The notes beneath the pieces were generated by a model. The model ran no database searches. It was not told where the DNA came from and saw nothing but the letters and a program-made list of their open reading frames with translations. This document shows positions 45,801 through 57,400 of a stretch of 64,000 nt of DNA, one piece after another (the stretch's first letter is position 1; each line of letters starts with the position of its first letter). The stretch spans positions 36,432,766 to 36,496,765 of the forward strand of contig CM076147.1 in NCBI GenBank assembly GCA_038025085.1. The letters are read 5' to 3'. The position numbers and the translations under genes are program-made. Origin of the DNA: Tetragonia tetragonoides. Lineage: Eukaryota > Streptophyta > Magnoliopsida > Caryophyllales > Aizoaceae.

Positions 45801-48800
45801 TTGTAGTAGAACAGCAGCTTCATCTCCATGAAGAACACCAATGATTTTAGCACTCCTTTCCCATATATTAATAAAATTTCTATTTTCATCTGCTCTTCTT
45901 TTGCTGGCATTTTGCAGGAAGTTCTCATATTTTACCTCAGCACTCCCGTCCAAAATATCAGAGATGTCAACAACATATAGCAAATCCTGCTTGGTTGCAA
46001 GAATCAAGTGTGTAATCATTTGATCGGCCGAACTAGAGTAAACTGCAAAGGTGCTGCAATTGTTGCATAATATTCCCCCATCATTGTGCAGTACCCCATG
46101 TTCATTAAGTCCAAATACCAAAGGCTTCATCTGCGAACCTTGTCTCACATAAGCCACGGTCATCCAAGGGCAAGATGATGACAGATCCACAGCATTATGT
46201 TTCTCAAAGAGTGGAGCTGAAGCTGATTGGGGAATACTTGCCTGAGACACATACTCAAAAACATCTCCACCGTTAAACTGAACAAAAGCTGTACCCTTTT
46301 TGGAAGCATTGGAAGCAATGCTGATTATCAGTTTCTCTACAAAGATCTGACTGGAGACTTCAGTGTTCCAACCTGAACAAGTTACTGAATCCGGGACAAG
46401 ATTTTCAGAACAAAGAGCCTCAATTTCCACCAAGTGGTAACCCAGAAGCTCATTGTTCTTGGATGTAGTCTGTGACAAGCATTTTGTATGACTGAACCCA
46501 AAATGAGAAGCACCAAGAAGTGTATGAGAATCCAACCATTGAAGATGCAAAATTGACCCCAATGTTATTTCTGAACATGAAGCTTCAACAGCATATTCTT
46601 TACCTTCTAGAGATTCCCAAAAGGAAAGAGCGGGAAGCTCTAGAACACATAGGCATCCATCTGACAAAAAGGTAACCAATAGGTTTTTTGAGTTACTAGA
46701 ATAGAAAGCCATCTCGCGGACAGCACATTGAAATTTCAGTTTGAATGAGTACATTGGTGGAGGAATCAAAGAGATGGAAAGAGAGGTCACAAGTATATTT
46801 GAGTCATCAATGACTAATGCCACTGAATTCTCCATAACAGCGGAAACCCAAATAAAGTTGTAGACTGATATCTGACCAGTAGAAGTCCAACAGATCAGCT
46901 GCAATGGCTTTGTCGGGTCCCACATTAATCGCAGTTTCTCCTGCAGAGAGTATCTAATTTCTTGTTTTAGATACCAATGATTGTTGCTGAAGGACCAAAT
47001 CTTCACAGAGTAATAACCTACACATCTGACAACGGCGGCGAGAAGATCAGAATTGCAATTCCACTTCAAGACTTCTACTGCAGAATCTACAGGCTCATTA
47101 ATGCTAAATGAGCTTCTCTCCAATCCATTTCTCTCAAAGAAGGCTATTGTTGGACACTTCTCCTCATTTCTCCTATCATGCACAGTTGCAATCTTTGCTC
47201 CACTAGGCATCCAATCTAAAGCTTCTACAGTTAGTGCCTTTGGTTCTGAAGAAGAATGCAGCGACCCTGAATCCCGTTCCCACACCTTAATCTTTCTAAG
47301 CAAGGAAGAGTGTTGTATCCTACTCAGTGTAGCAAAATACTTTCCATCACCCCGCCATGAAATGAGACTATTGGAGGAATCAGAATTTGCTGATACACCT
47401 GCACACGAATAAAATATTAAGAATTAGCACTGACAACCACATGAAAAGATGGGTAAAATGAAGTCTATTCACAAATTGCAATAAATACAACTATAACAAC
47501 TTGATAGAATGGGTAAGCAACATGAAAGATTCAGCAGGTTAACTTCTTAGGAATATGGACTACACATATGTCACGACCTCCAGCTTACATTCTACTACAA
47601 AAGAGGTATAGCCCAGAGGCAAAACTACTGAATTGCAGATAAAGATCCTTTGACTCAATCAATCTGACATACTAGAATTAGAGTTAACCACCCTGCCCCC
47701 CCCCCCCCCTTATTTTAACATCTAAAAATAGGAGGGGTACACCATCCAAGGCCATCATCTGTGAGTATCCAAGTGAGCAATAAAAATATTGACTTCAATG
47801 ATTCAAGAGAGAGCATGCACCCAGAGGTTTACTAGTTCTCCTTCCTTCCCAAAATCCTTGTCAAGTTTTCTAAGTTCGCTTGAAATAAAAGGTTGTCAAT
47901 GTGACAAATTAACAATAATTATTTAGGTCAAATCAATAGAAAAACTTCACATAGCTAAAAACTTCAAATAACTCATCAAATTATATAAGAACTTTTGGAT
48001 ATCAAAAGCATTTTCTTTTTTGAGGATGCTGTATAGCTGGGGCCAAGTGCTTCATGAGCAAAGCTTATCTTTTCTAGACGTTGTGGATAAACTCATGCAT
48101 AATTCTTTAGCCTGATGACCTGATTCTTGATGTTTTTCATTCTTTGCACTTCTTTTGTACAGGGGTAACAGTTACACTTTGGATTTAATTAAAATATTAT
48201 TACTTATTCAAAACAAAAAAAAACATGCCTATACTTTTGCAATACTCTGACACCGTAACAGGAAAACAAAACTTTGGGTCCAAGGAGGTATAATTTGAGG
48301 GGTTATGGAGAAGTCCTTACTTACGTCAATATCTTCTAGATGGTCCTCTATTGCTGTCTCGTATAACACGTCCCAGTCATGAGTCATAACCAACAGCTGG
48401 CCCAAACCTGTCGTTACTGCAAGTAGATCTCCATCTGGACTAGGAGATATGCATTTGACACCACCGTCAACTCTACCAACTACTTCGGTGTCATTACAAT
48501 CCACTGTGTGCAGCAATAGGAGTCCACTAGATGTCCCAATAATCAGCGCCTCTTTCTCCATGAGATAATCAAAAGAAGTGATGGTGTCTTCCACTTCCAA
48601 ATCAAGTGGACGAGCTTCTGCTTGCAAAATGACTCCACTCTGTGCTTTGGCATTCTGGCAACAACATATACGGGTCATAAAAGACTCTCAAACACGGCAA
48701 CATATAAGTATATAACTGTCTTGCATGTAAATATGCAACAACAAGCACATCAATCATGTGTCCAAACTGAGTTATTTGAGTATATAACTCAGTTTGGACA

Positions 48801-49502
48801 TGGTTAAGGGAAGTCAAGTTGTAGGCAACGTACTCCTAACAAGAAGAGAGGCTAACACCTATCTGTATATATAAAATAGGGAAGGGGCAATGAGTGTTAT
48901 GGGGGCACCTCTGTTTGTCTCTCCTTGGGGAATCTTTGATTGGTTTAACTTGGAAGGGAAATGGAAGGACTCACAATTCTTGACGAGAAATAACTTTTAA
49001 AGCATCACCATTTTGAAAAGAAAAATGGAAATTAAAAAACCTATTGCTGAAGATATATTGACAAACTTAGAAACTCATAATTTGACCCTCTAGATCTTTA
49101 CTTTAAGCCCAACAAAATTGAGAACCCATTTGCTTGTAAAACTTATATACAGATATTTTGTACACAATGAACAAAATTTTAAAAAAAATAAATTGAGCAC
49201 CCATTTGCTTGTACCAACTTACATACAAAATATTTATTTTGATGACAATGAATAAAATTACAAATATTAATAATGAGCACCCAATGCTTAGATACAGAAT
49301 ATTTTGAAGACAAAGAATCCATCTTGAAGCAAGTTGAGTAGAAAGATATCATTACTATTCAGGCAATACAACCATCTCTTCTAAATCCTATGTAATCATA
49401 GCTGATTAAAATGCAATAGAATAAAGTTCAACAGTGGATAGGTTCAAATTGGTCTAAGGTTTCACCATCATCACACAAACTTGAAAGAACCAAATTGAAA
49501 TC

Positions 49503-49539
<37 letters not shown>

Positions 49540-49702
49540 TGACCTGAGGAGATGGAAAGGGAGCAGAGTAAATGAAATTGGCAGAAGAAGCGAAGAAGAA
49601 GCGATTGCGTTCGATGTCAATGGCGGAGAATAGTATAAGTTCATTGTCAAGTTGAAGGTCCAAGTTCACTGAAATTTCCGTTGATAGCTTCAAGTTCTTC
49701 AT
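42847..49702 (-). CDS. ELP1: Elongator complex protein 1 (ELO2/IKAP homologue)
   Basis: Scaffold subunit of Elongator, which modifies wobble uridines of tRNAs and has been linked to histone acetylation and transcript elongation. Exons 49702-49544, 48654-48321, 47398-44332, 43349-43251 and 43165-42847 total 3978 nt, 1325 aa (Arabidopsis about 1319). N-terminal WD40-type propellers occupy roughly the first 700 residues (LISWRGDGKYFATLS, ALDWMPSGAKIATVHD, FFERNGLERSSF). An alpha-solenoid follows (YEKALRHVVSAGEAH, YEAWGDHLV, ALKAYRAGGIWE). A basic stretch KTRERRRQKKKGKIRAG near residue 1200 matches the conserved tRNA-binding/NLS region, and the protein ends KILISP, as in orthologues (KVFISP). The second exon has two overlapping donors 4 nt apart; only the downstream one (after 48321) keeps the frame. 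Confidence 0.97.
43479..43545 (+). mobile_element. Possible SINE relic in an ELP1 intron
   Basis: GCGAGTGTAGAGCACCCACA followed 30 bp later by GTTGGTGGTTCAACGCTCCC recalls the A-box (GTGTAGAGCACCC) and B-box (GGTTCAANNC) order of tRNA-derived SINEs. No poly(A) end or target-site duplication was identified. Confidence 0.4.
47696..47709. repeat. Poly(C) tract in an ELP1 intron
   Basis: Fourteen consecutive C, an unusual homopolymer here. A similar 14-C run occurs at 27930-27943 in a THO1 intron. Confidence 0.9.
49506..49536. repeat. GA dinucleotide microsatellite beside the first ELP1 donor
   Basis: About 15 GA units. On the coding strand this is a TC tract just inside intron 1, starting about eight bases after the donor at 49543. 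Confidence 0.9.
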
Positions 49703-49896
49703 CTTTTTTTGAAGCCAAAAATGTCTGGAAACCCTAGAAACAAACTGCTAATGGTTTTAAGCACAGAAGTGCATCAAGAGAGAGAAACCCCAGTGAGTGA
49801 CTCTCTGTGAATGAATTTTGTTCTTGTGGTGTTTTGTGAGGGTTTAAGGGTTTGCAAGTTGCAACTGAAAAAAGGTAGTCGTATTGAAGAGCAAAG

Positions 49897-49945
49897 AAAT
49901 TAAATTAAATTAAATTAAATTAAATTAAATTAAATTAAATTAAAT
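49897..49945. repeat. AAATT pentanucleotide microsatellite upstream of ELP1
   Basis: About ten perfect TTAAA/AAATT units, 195-245 bp upstream of the ELP1 start codon, so probably in or near its promoter. Confidence 0.95.
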
Positions 49946-50018
49946 GAGGTGGCTAGGCTAGTGAGACTAGTGAGTAATGGGGGATTCACTTGGGTTGGGG
50001 GAATCGACACTTCCATTT

Positions 50019-50553
50019 AGAGCAGGCAAAAACTGACGCAACACGAACCGGACACGAAATAAACGAGTTAGTATTGAGATTTTCGACACGATTAATTTAA
50101 GTGGGTCGACACGAGTAACCTATTTAGTTAAATGGGTTGGGTTAGTATTGAGATTTTCAACACGAAATTGACACGCTCTGACACGATTATTCAAATATGT
50201 TGAGAAATATGCCACTTAACTAATAATAATATCAAAAAATTAGGTTTAAATCTATGATATTCATTATTTGTATTGACTAATACCCCAAGCTTAAAAGTAA
50301 TGTTTCAAACTTTCTTACTACTATTTATTAGTTATTTTATGTTTTATTTGTTATTTTCTAAAAAGAAATTAGATTAAAAAAGTTAAGCGGGTCAACATGA
50401 ATAACACGATTATTAAGCGGGTTGGGTTAGTGTTGAAGGTTCCCGACACGATTAATAAATGGGTCAGGTTAGTGTCGGGAATTTTCTAACACAATTATCT
50501 TTAACACAAACACGAACACGAACATAACACGACACGACCTATTTACCAGCCCT
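50019..50553. mobile_element. TIR element with GGGTCGTGTCG-type ends
   Basis: The left end AGAGCAGGCAAAAACTGACG and inverted right end AGGGCTGGTAAATAGGTCGT are related. The flanks ACTTCCATTT (50009-50018) and ACTTCTATTT (50554-50563) match at 9 of 10 positions, a probable aged target-site duplication. The interior is filled with CACGA/GACACG and GGGTTGGGTTAGT words. No coding capacity; superfamily uncertain (hAT or Mutator). Confidence 0.7.
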
Positions 50554-50590
50554 ACTTCTATTTCTTCTTTGAGTTTCGGATAGGTAGTGT

Positions 50591-50900
50591 ATTGCGGTAT
50601 TGGTGTATTTTTTTGGACGTATCCACAACAGAACAAGGATATGAGGTGCATATTCAAGGATATTTGGTATAAAGGTTGGCTCAAATTTAGCGATTTGATT
50701 AATTGGACTCGTGAAAACTGAATAATTTAAACAATTTGATACTCAATTGCAGGTTCCCTTTCTACTCTCTGTATTAAATTGTTTAAATTATTCCGTTTTC
50801 ACGGATCCAATCAATCAAATTGCTAAATTTAAGCCAATCTTTGGCTGCATACCCTTATTTTGTTGTGGATACGTCCCAAAAATTGCACCAATACTGCAAT
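50591..50900. mobile_element. Fold-back (hairpin) element
   Basis: Left arm 50591-50742 and right arm 50771-50900 are inverted copies around a 28-nt loop. Outer ends ATTGCGGTATTGGTG and CACCAATACTGCAAT match at 14 of 15 bases; GGACGTATCCACAACA and TGTTGTGGATACGTCC match perfectly; inner ends ACAATTTGATAC and GTATTAAATTGT match at 11 of 12. The right arm lacks about 20 bases near its middle. No protein is encoded. Confidence 0.88.
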
Positions 50901-51492
50901 TTTCCTTGAAGATATGTGTGAAACTTTTTCTTAAAAAATTAGTGAAACTTCGAACTTCTGCGTTTATATTTGTAAATGAAAATTTTGAAGTGGTATTGAA
51001 CAGAAAGAAAGAAACTAATCCCAATACTCCGCTGAGGTATAGACCTCCAAAGATGTGGAAACATGTCAGGAAAGGGTAAAGCCAAATAATCCAACGTATA
51101 ATACCTCAAGAGAAGAAACATAAAATCAAGTATTAGAAGAACTGCTGGAAGTAAGCAATGCAATATGCATGATAAGCTGCGCCAAGCATTGTGAACAAAA
51201 GCAAAGGGAAATAATTGAATATCGAACTCCATCAAAATTCTCTCATTCCTCTAAAATTAACTATTACAGTCAACAAAATGCTATTTACAATCATCTTCTC
51301 TAAACCAACCAAAATTTAAGCCACTATAAGAAAACACTTTCAACATTTTCTCCTGTAGTCCTGTTCATGTGTATCTCCTCTACGCCTGGTATCGACATCT
51401 ACTCTGTCAATATCATTTACAACATATATTCCTGTCTATACATGTCTCAACCTGCCTACCCAAAATTGTTGAACTTGAGGAACTATTTTGTT

Positions 51493-54400
51493 TCAACCTT
51501 CGGAAATGAAACTATCAAGTTCAATACCTTTGTCTCTCGCTGCTTCAACGACAGAACTTCTCTTGCTTGATGATGCTGACATGTTATGAAAGGACTTCCA
51601 CAAGTTGATGGAGAACGGATAGATTGATAAAGCTCTCTGATGGAAGCTCTCAGAAATTTCCTGTCCTATAGTTAATTTACTTAACAAATCTGCAGCTTCT
51701 GTCCACACGTGCTCTGGAGGCACTGGGACAGCATAATAGAGGGTGTTTGTCAGTAATGAGCTTGCCCAGAACAGCACACTGGATGACTTAGTATTGCAGG
51801 CACCAGAATCTCTGCAGAGCAATTTACAAACAGAAATCACAAGCTGATAGTTGGCAGGTGAGACTTCAAGAATCGATTCAACAAAGTCCACCAGGTCTTT
51901 TAGCTCATTGGGCTTGTGAGGCAAGAGAGAGGAGCCAAACCAAGTATCAAGAATTGAGTTGACCAGAGAAGTATCAGGAGAAGTTGGACTCAGTATATTA
52001 CTCACAAGCTGCCTCAATCTTGGCTTTTTTATGTCTTTGATGAATTTTCTGGTCAAAGGATCAGGGACCTGTATTGCCTGCCCATGATTCATATAAGCTT
52101 TCAGAATAATTGGCAAACCACGGATAGAGACGTCTTTCCTCAACTGAGAACCATTGTTGAACAAAAACATTCCCTGCTCCCTGACACAATGTCTCCATAC
52201 TTCAGAATCAGCGACAGGATCAGCGACTCTCAGAGCTTTGTTCATTGCCAAGTGAGCTTCAAGTACATCACTCTGCAGTAACCTATATAGAGATAGATTC
52301 AGCAGCGCAAACACAAGATCCAGCTTGTTAGAGGACAACAAAAGAGCATTTAGATTTAACCCAGATGGATCTGCGGGACTGCTCTTGTCACCATTCTCAG
52401 TATCAACGAATTGATAGTGAAGAAACTGAGGCTTCCACACTGAGTGAAACCAGTTCTCCAAGATGTCTTTAGCCCTATCAGGTCTTCCATTCTCAAGAAC
52501 ATGTACCACATATTGGTTCCAGATGCATTGAATTCCTGGCACCTCTTTAGGCCAATTGCCAACAGCCGCTTCAAACGCTTCAAAATTTGTAGTTTCACCA
52601 ACATAATGAGCTCTTGCTGACAGTAAAACAATTTCTAAGCATGATGGATAAGAGATCCTATATTTCTCTAACACTGTCTTGCAGCTTTCCTCACCATCTA
52701 TTGCTGCAATAAGCTTAATGTGGTTAACAGCTATCAAGTGAGCTGATTTGAGAGTACTACTCTCATGGGATTTGCGGTCTATATGCAGTCCAACAGAGTC
52801 TATAGCCAATTTCATCAGCTTTGACACTTGCTGCTTTTGTTCAAGTGTTAAACGGATACAGGGCCACTCCATTCCAGAAATATCTTTCTCAAACTCAAAC
52901 TGCTGCACCAATGCATCAGGCAGTTTCCTGTAGATCACTAAGTACACACAACAAACCCAGAAGATACATTTGTCAGATATCGTTAAGCATTGAAGTATAT
53001 CAGAAAGCATAAGAGAATGAGACTCATCGGAATCTCTATCAACGAGAGTGAGTCCACAGATTCTCTGAACTGCCTTTGCAACATTTCCTGACATGCAAAA
53101 ACAATACAACATCTGCAGAAACAGGTCCAAGATGGCAGCACTCTTAGGCATCATGTGCCCATCATTATCAGATTCATGGTGGCACAAGCTGGAAAGTGCC
53201 CTTTCATAAGCAGCAAACCGATCACTTAGTACTCTGCGACTGTTGATGTACAAGAGCCACAACTCATATGATCGCTCATTGTGCTTGACCTGGGAGATCC
53301 CGAAGAGAGGGGAAATAAGAGAAAGATCTATCAGGCTAATACTATATTCCAGGAAGAAAATAATAATAAATCGAACCAACAGTGAACAGCCTACTCAACT
53401 GGTGCTTACAGTGAAAGAAAGACTATTTCTAATTTTAGGCAGCCATTAAATGATCTAGAAAGAGAAAGGACAGGGGTTGTGAAGGTCCTATACCAAAATC
53501 ATGGTTCTCCAAAGTTCAGACATTTTATTAATAGTATACACAAGTTACTGCTAAACATTTAGCAAACAGACTTTCTAATTCATGACAGCATGTGTCGATA
53601 CTCAAGACATTTTACTAATAACATACACAAGTTACTCACTGACAACATTCATCAAAAAGGGATTCCTCTTTAATTTTACTACCCTTCATAATTGCCCATG
53701 TCAACAATTTTGTCAACCTATGTTGCACCAGAAGGAAATTCTCCAATGACTAACTGCATAAAACCTGTCTACAGGCGGTATCCACAGAGTGGTGGTGGTG
53801 GTGGTTAGCTGCACAACATACACACATTCCAAGTAAAAGAAGAGATGGATCTTCTTTTGTACCTTAACAGTAAGCTTCATGTTTGTTAATGGGTAACACG
53901 TAGATTTCTCTGTTAGATCCAAAAGGTTTCATCAAGGAGATCGCCTATCTCCATTGCAGTTAACTTATAGGTGATAAGGTGATAGACGGAGAGGTCAACT
54001 CAAAGAATCCTTACCCCCAATGCCTCAAGTCCTAACCAATGAAGACTTGTAGAGAGAGGATTTCAGTGGGGTTGTTTGTTGTTGTTGGAGCCTCTCAGTA
54101 CATTGTTTAGTAAAGTGGCTGAAGAGGGGTCGATAAAAGGTTTCGAGCAACACTCAATGTCAACCGCTTTATCTCGCATTCGCTTTTCCCTGATAAAACT
54201 TTGATTTTCTGCATACAAGATGAGAGAAATCCTAGGAGGGTTGAGGTGTGTATATTAGTGCATTGCTGATCATCAAAGCAATGGAAGCCCCAAGGATTAA
54301 TTGTTACAGATGTGCTTTAATTTCAGTTCGCAATGCCTCAGATCCTTGACCAGATTCCTTGAAATGGAGTTAGACTATGTTCTTATTTGGGTATGTTCCC

Positions 54401-57400
54401 ATCGGCGCAACTTTTAAGTACAAAACAGCTGCGTCAGCTAATTGACAGGTCCCAAAATACATTTGTGGGGTGGAGATCTAAGCTTTTGTCCAATGGGGCA
54501 GGATAACCTGATTAAAGAGCCCCACCTATCTTATGTGCATGTTTACCATCTCAGCTAGTTCTACACATTGCCACCAGCAGGAGGTGTTATCTAAGCTTTT
54601 GTACAAAGAGAGGAGGTTAACCTTGTTGAGGAGCAGAATGTCTAGTCTTCTTATGTCCATGTTTACCATCCCAAGTTTCAATAATATGCCACGTAGTCAA
54701 CATTTTATTTCAAATTTAACGGGAAACTTACAGCAAAAGAGAAAAAATCATCTCCGTCAATTGGACTCTTCTTGCTCAGCTCCCCAACGGAGCTCTTTGT
54801 GGAATAGTAGAGAAGCAGATAAACTATCCAGAGATATACTGATGCAGGATCAGCTTCAAGAGCTCGAGAAAGTACAGAAAGAGCCTACGTATTTCAAAAG
54901 TATAGGAAGACCAATCAATATTTTCCACTAAAAATAAGTATATGAAAAACCCAGAGTCGTGCATACCGCAAGTCATGGACACTTACCTTTTTCATACCCT
55001 CAATTTTGTTGATCTCCTGATTCAATACAAGCAGAGCCATCTCTAGAGATTGATCTTTATCAGCTGAGCCGTTCCGGAGTGGATTCTAATCACCATAATG
55101 CAGGTAGAAGAATTAGAAATATGAGCAACGATTAGCTTTTTGACCATTAGAGTAGAGCAGTAATATCTCAACACAAAAATATGCACAGCGCTGAGTATGA
55201 ACAAAAGGTGCATTGGCATCCAAAGATAATTAAGTACCTAAGAATTATAGAACATATATGGTTGGAAGCAGAATTTTGAACAGCTCAATGCCATCCGTCT
55301 AAAAATAAACTTCCGTTTTGGCTTTTATGACTCACAACAATGTGAGTAACGGAAAACAAGGCGGAAGATTATTATGGGACAGCGGGAATAGTATTCAAGT
55401 CATAGAAAACTGGAAAACATGCCTCACAGAAATTCAGAATATTTCTTTTGTCTACTCTTTACCGTTGATACAAACCAACTTTTAAGTATTATTCTATCTT
55501 ACAACAACAATGAACAAACAGGTGTTTTTTTTTTTTTTTGGGATAGAACAACAAATCAGTGCTAGTAATACTCTAATTCAATTTCCAAAAACAGTAAAAA
55601 AGCTCCCACATGCATGAATAACCACATGCTAATGGGCAACAACTACAGGGTAATTCTACTTTCCCTTCCACCTTTCACTCCACTCATAAGTCACAAGCCA
55701 TCCGGGTACTTAACAACACACTATGGTTGCTGCAGCAAATGCAGCAACAAGACTCCTCAAAGAACAAGAGAACAAGAAATCAACAGAACCAGCACCACCA
55801 CAAGAATCTGAACTGGCAGTATCCTAAGAAGACAATCTGAACACTACGACACAAACTGAAAACACACTTGTCTGAAGAAAGGGGAGGGTTCCTGTGGACA
55901 AACCGACCAACCACCATTTCCCTCCCCCCCAAGAAAAAAGGAAACAAGAAAAGAGAGGTGAAAGAAAAACAGAGACAACGAAAATGGGGACAGCCACAAG
56001 TATATTTGTGCACAGAATAAACAAATCACACACATGAGCTTCAGGCCTTCAGCATTTCCTAATTTTGGGGGATAGACAGAAACCTAGCACAACTAAATCC
56101 AGAGACTGGGGAAGCCAATCCACAGACAGAAAGTTACAAGCATTAATTTAGCCAAATGCAAGCACATGCACCCAGAAATCTGAAAACGACTGAACATGCA
56201 GGCTAACCAAAGTCAAAACTCAAAATTCTGTCCTCCATTGAACCAAGCATGAGTCACTAGATTAATATGACTGAATGTCATGGAATCTCCCTTTGGAGGC
56301 ACAATAAGATAGAAGAGACAGGGTAATGTCATGACAAAGGTAAACAACATTAATTTAAGAAAATGGAACAGGATACAGTGAACAAACCCCAGCGCCATTT
56401 CTACTTTGGAAATATAATGAATTGCCACTGCCACCATAAGATTCAACACAGCCGTCATTGCCGTGCAAATATGGTTCATCTGAAGGAATATGCTTTAGGA
56501 GTGAACTTGAAACAGCCAAAGAATTGCAGAATATATTTTTTTGAGATGATGCAAGTTGACGAGCTTGAAGAGAGCCAGACGGCTCAGCTTTCAAACTATC
56601 CAAGCAGACTAGATATCTTGGAGTCGTCGAGACACTAGAAAGTTCTACACAGCACCTCTGCGTCAGGCAATGAGTAGAGGGTCCAGTCTGCCAATCTGCA
56701 CATAAGGTTAACTCCAGTGTCACCTTGAAATGAAACACCAATGTGTAAAGCTGTAAAATTCAAATCATACCAGAACTATCAGAACTGTCACCGTGCTTCA
56801 AATTCCTTGAAGTCTCTTTCACATGCTGCCAAGGACATTCATCATTGTTGCATCTTCCTCTAAGCTCGTACATGCATAGAGGCCAAAATGGATTGATCGC
56901 AGACTTGCAGGCGTACGAGTCAATCTTACCAAAGATAGCATATTTCGCAACCTCCTCAGCCAAGCTTACCGTATCCAAGCTTGGCGTATCTTGGCCACAC
57001 CGAACAATCAAGCCCTCATCATCGGACATATGAGGAGAGCCACAATGTTGTTCTGTAATCTGCATACCGTTCAAGCTGACTGAACCTGCAGCCTTCATTG
57101 CACTCCTAAAGATTGAAGATGGCTGAATAATGGATCCTCCCAATGCATTATCTGTCAGAAGACAGCTACTATCCTCAGGAGCAAAAGTAGGGACAACTGA
57201 ATCATTTAAGGAGTGATCTTCGACATGTTGACAGTTTTGTATGTTTAAAGGCGACTTAGATATGCTGCTCTCAGGCTCCTTGTGGCCGTCTGGGGAAAAA
57301 AGAATCATCCAGAAAGCTACATATATCAGTATTGAGTAGCGCTCAAGAAAAGTTTTAAATGGAACAAAATTTCCAGTAAATGACACGCAGAGTACAAATA

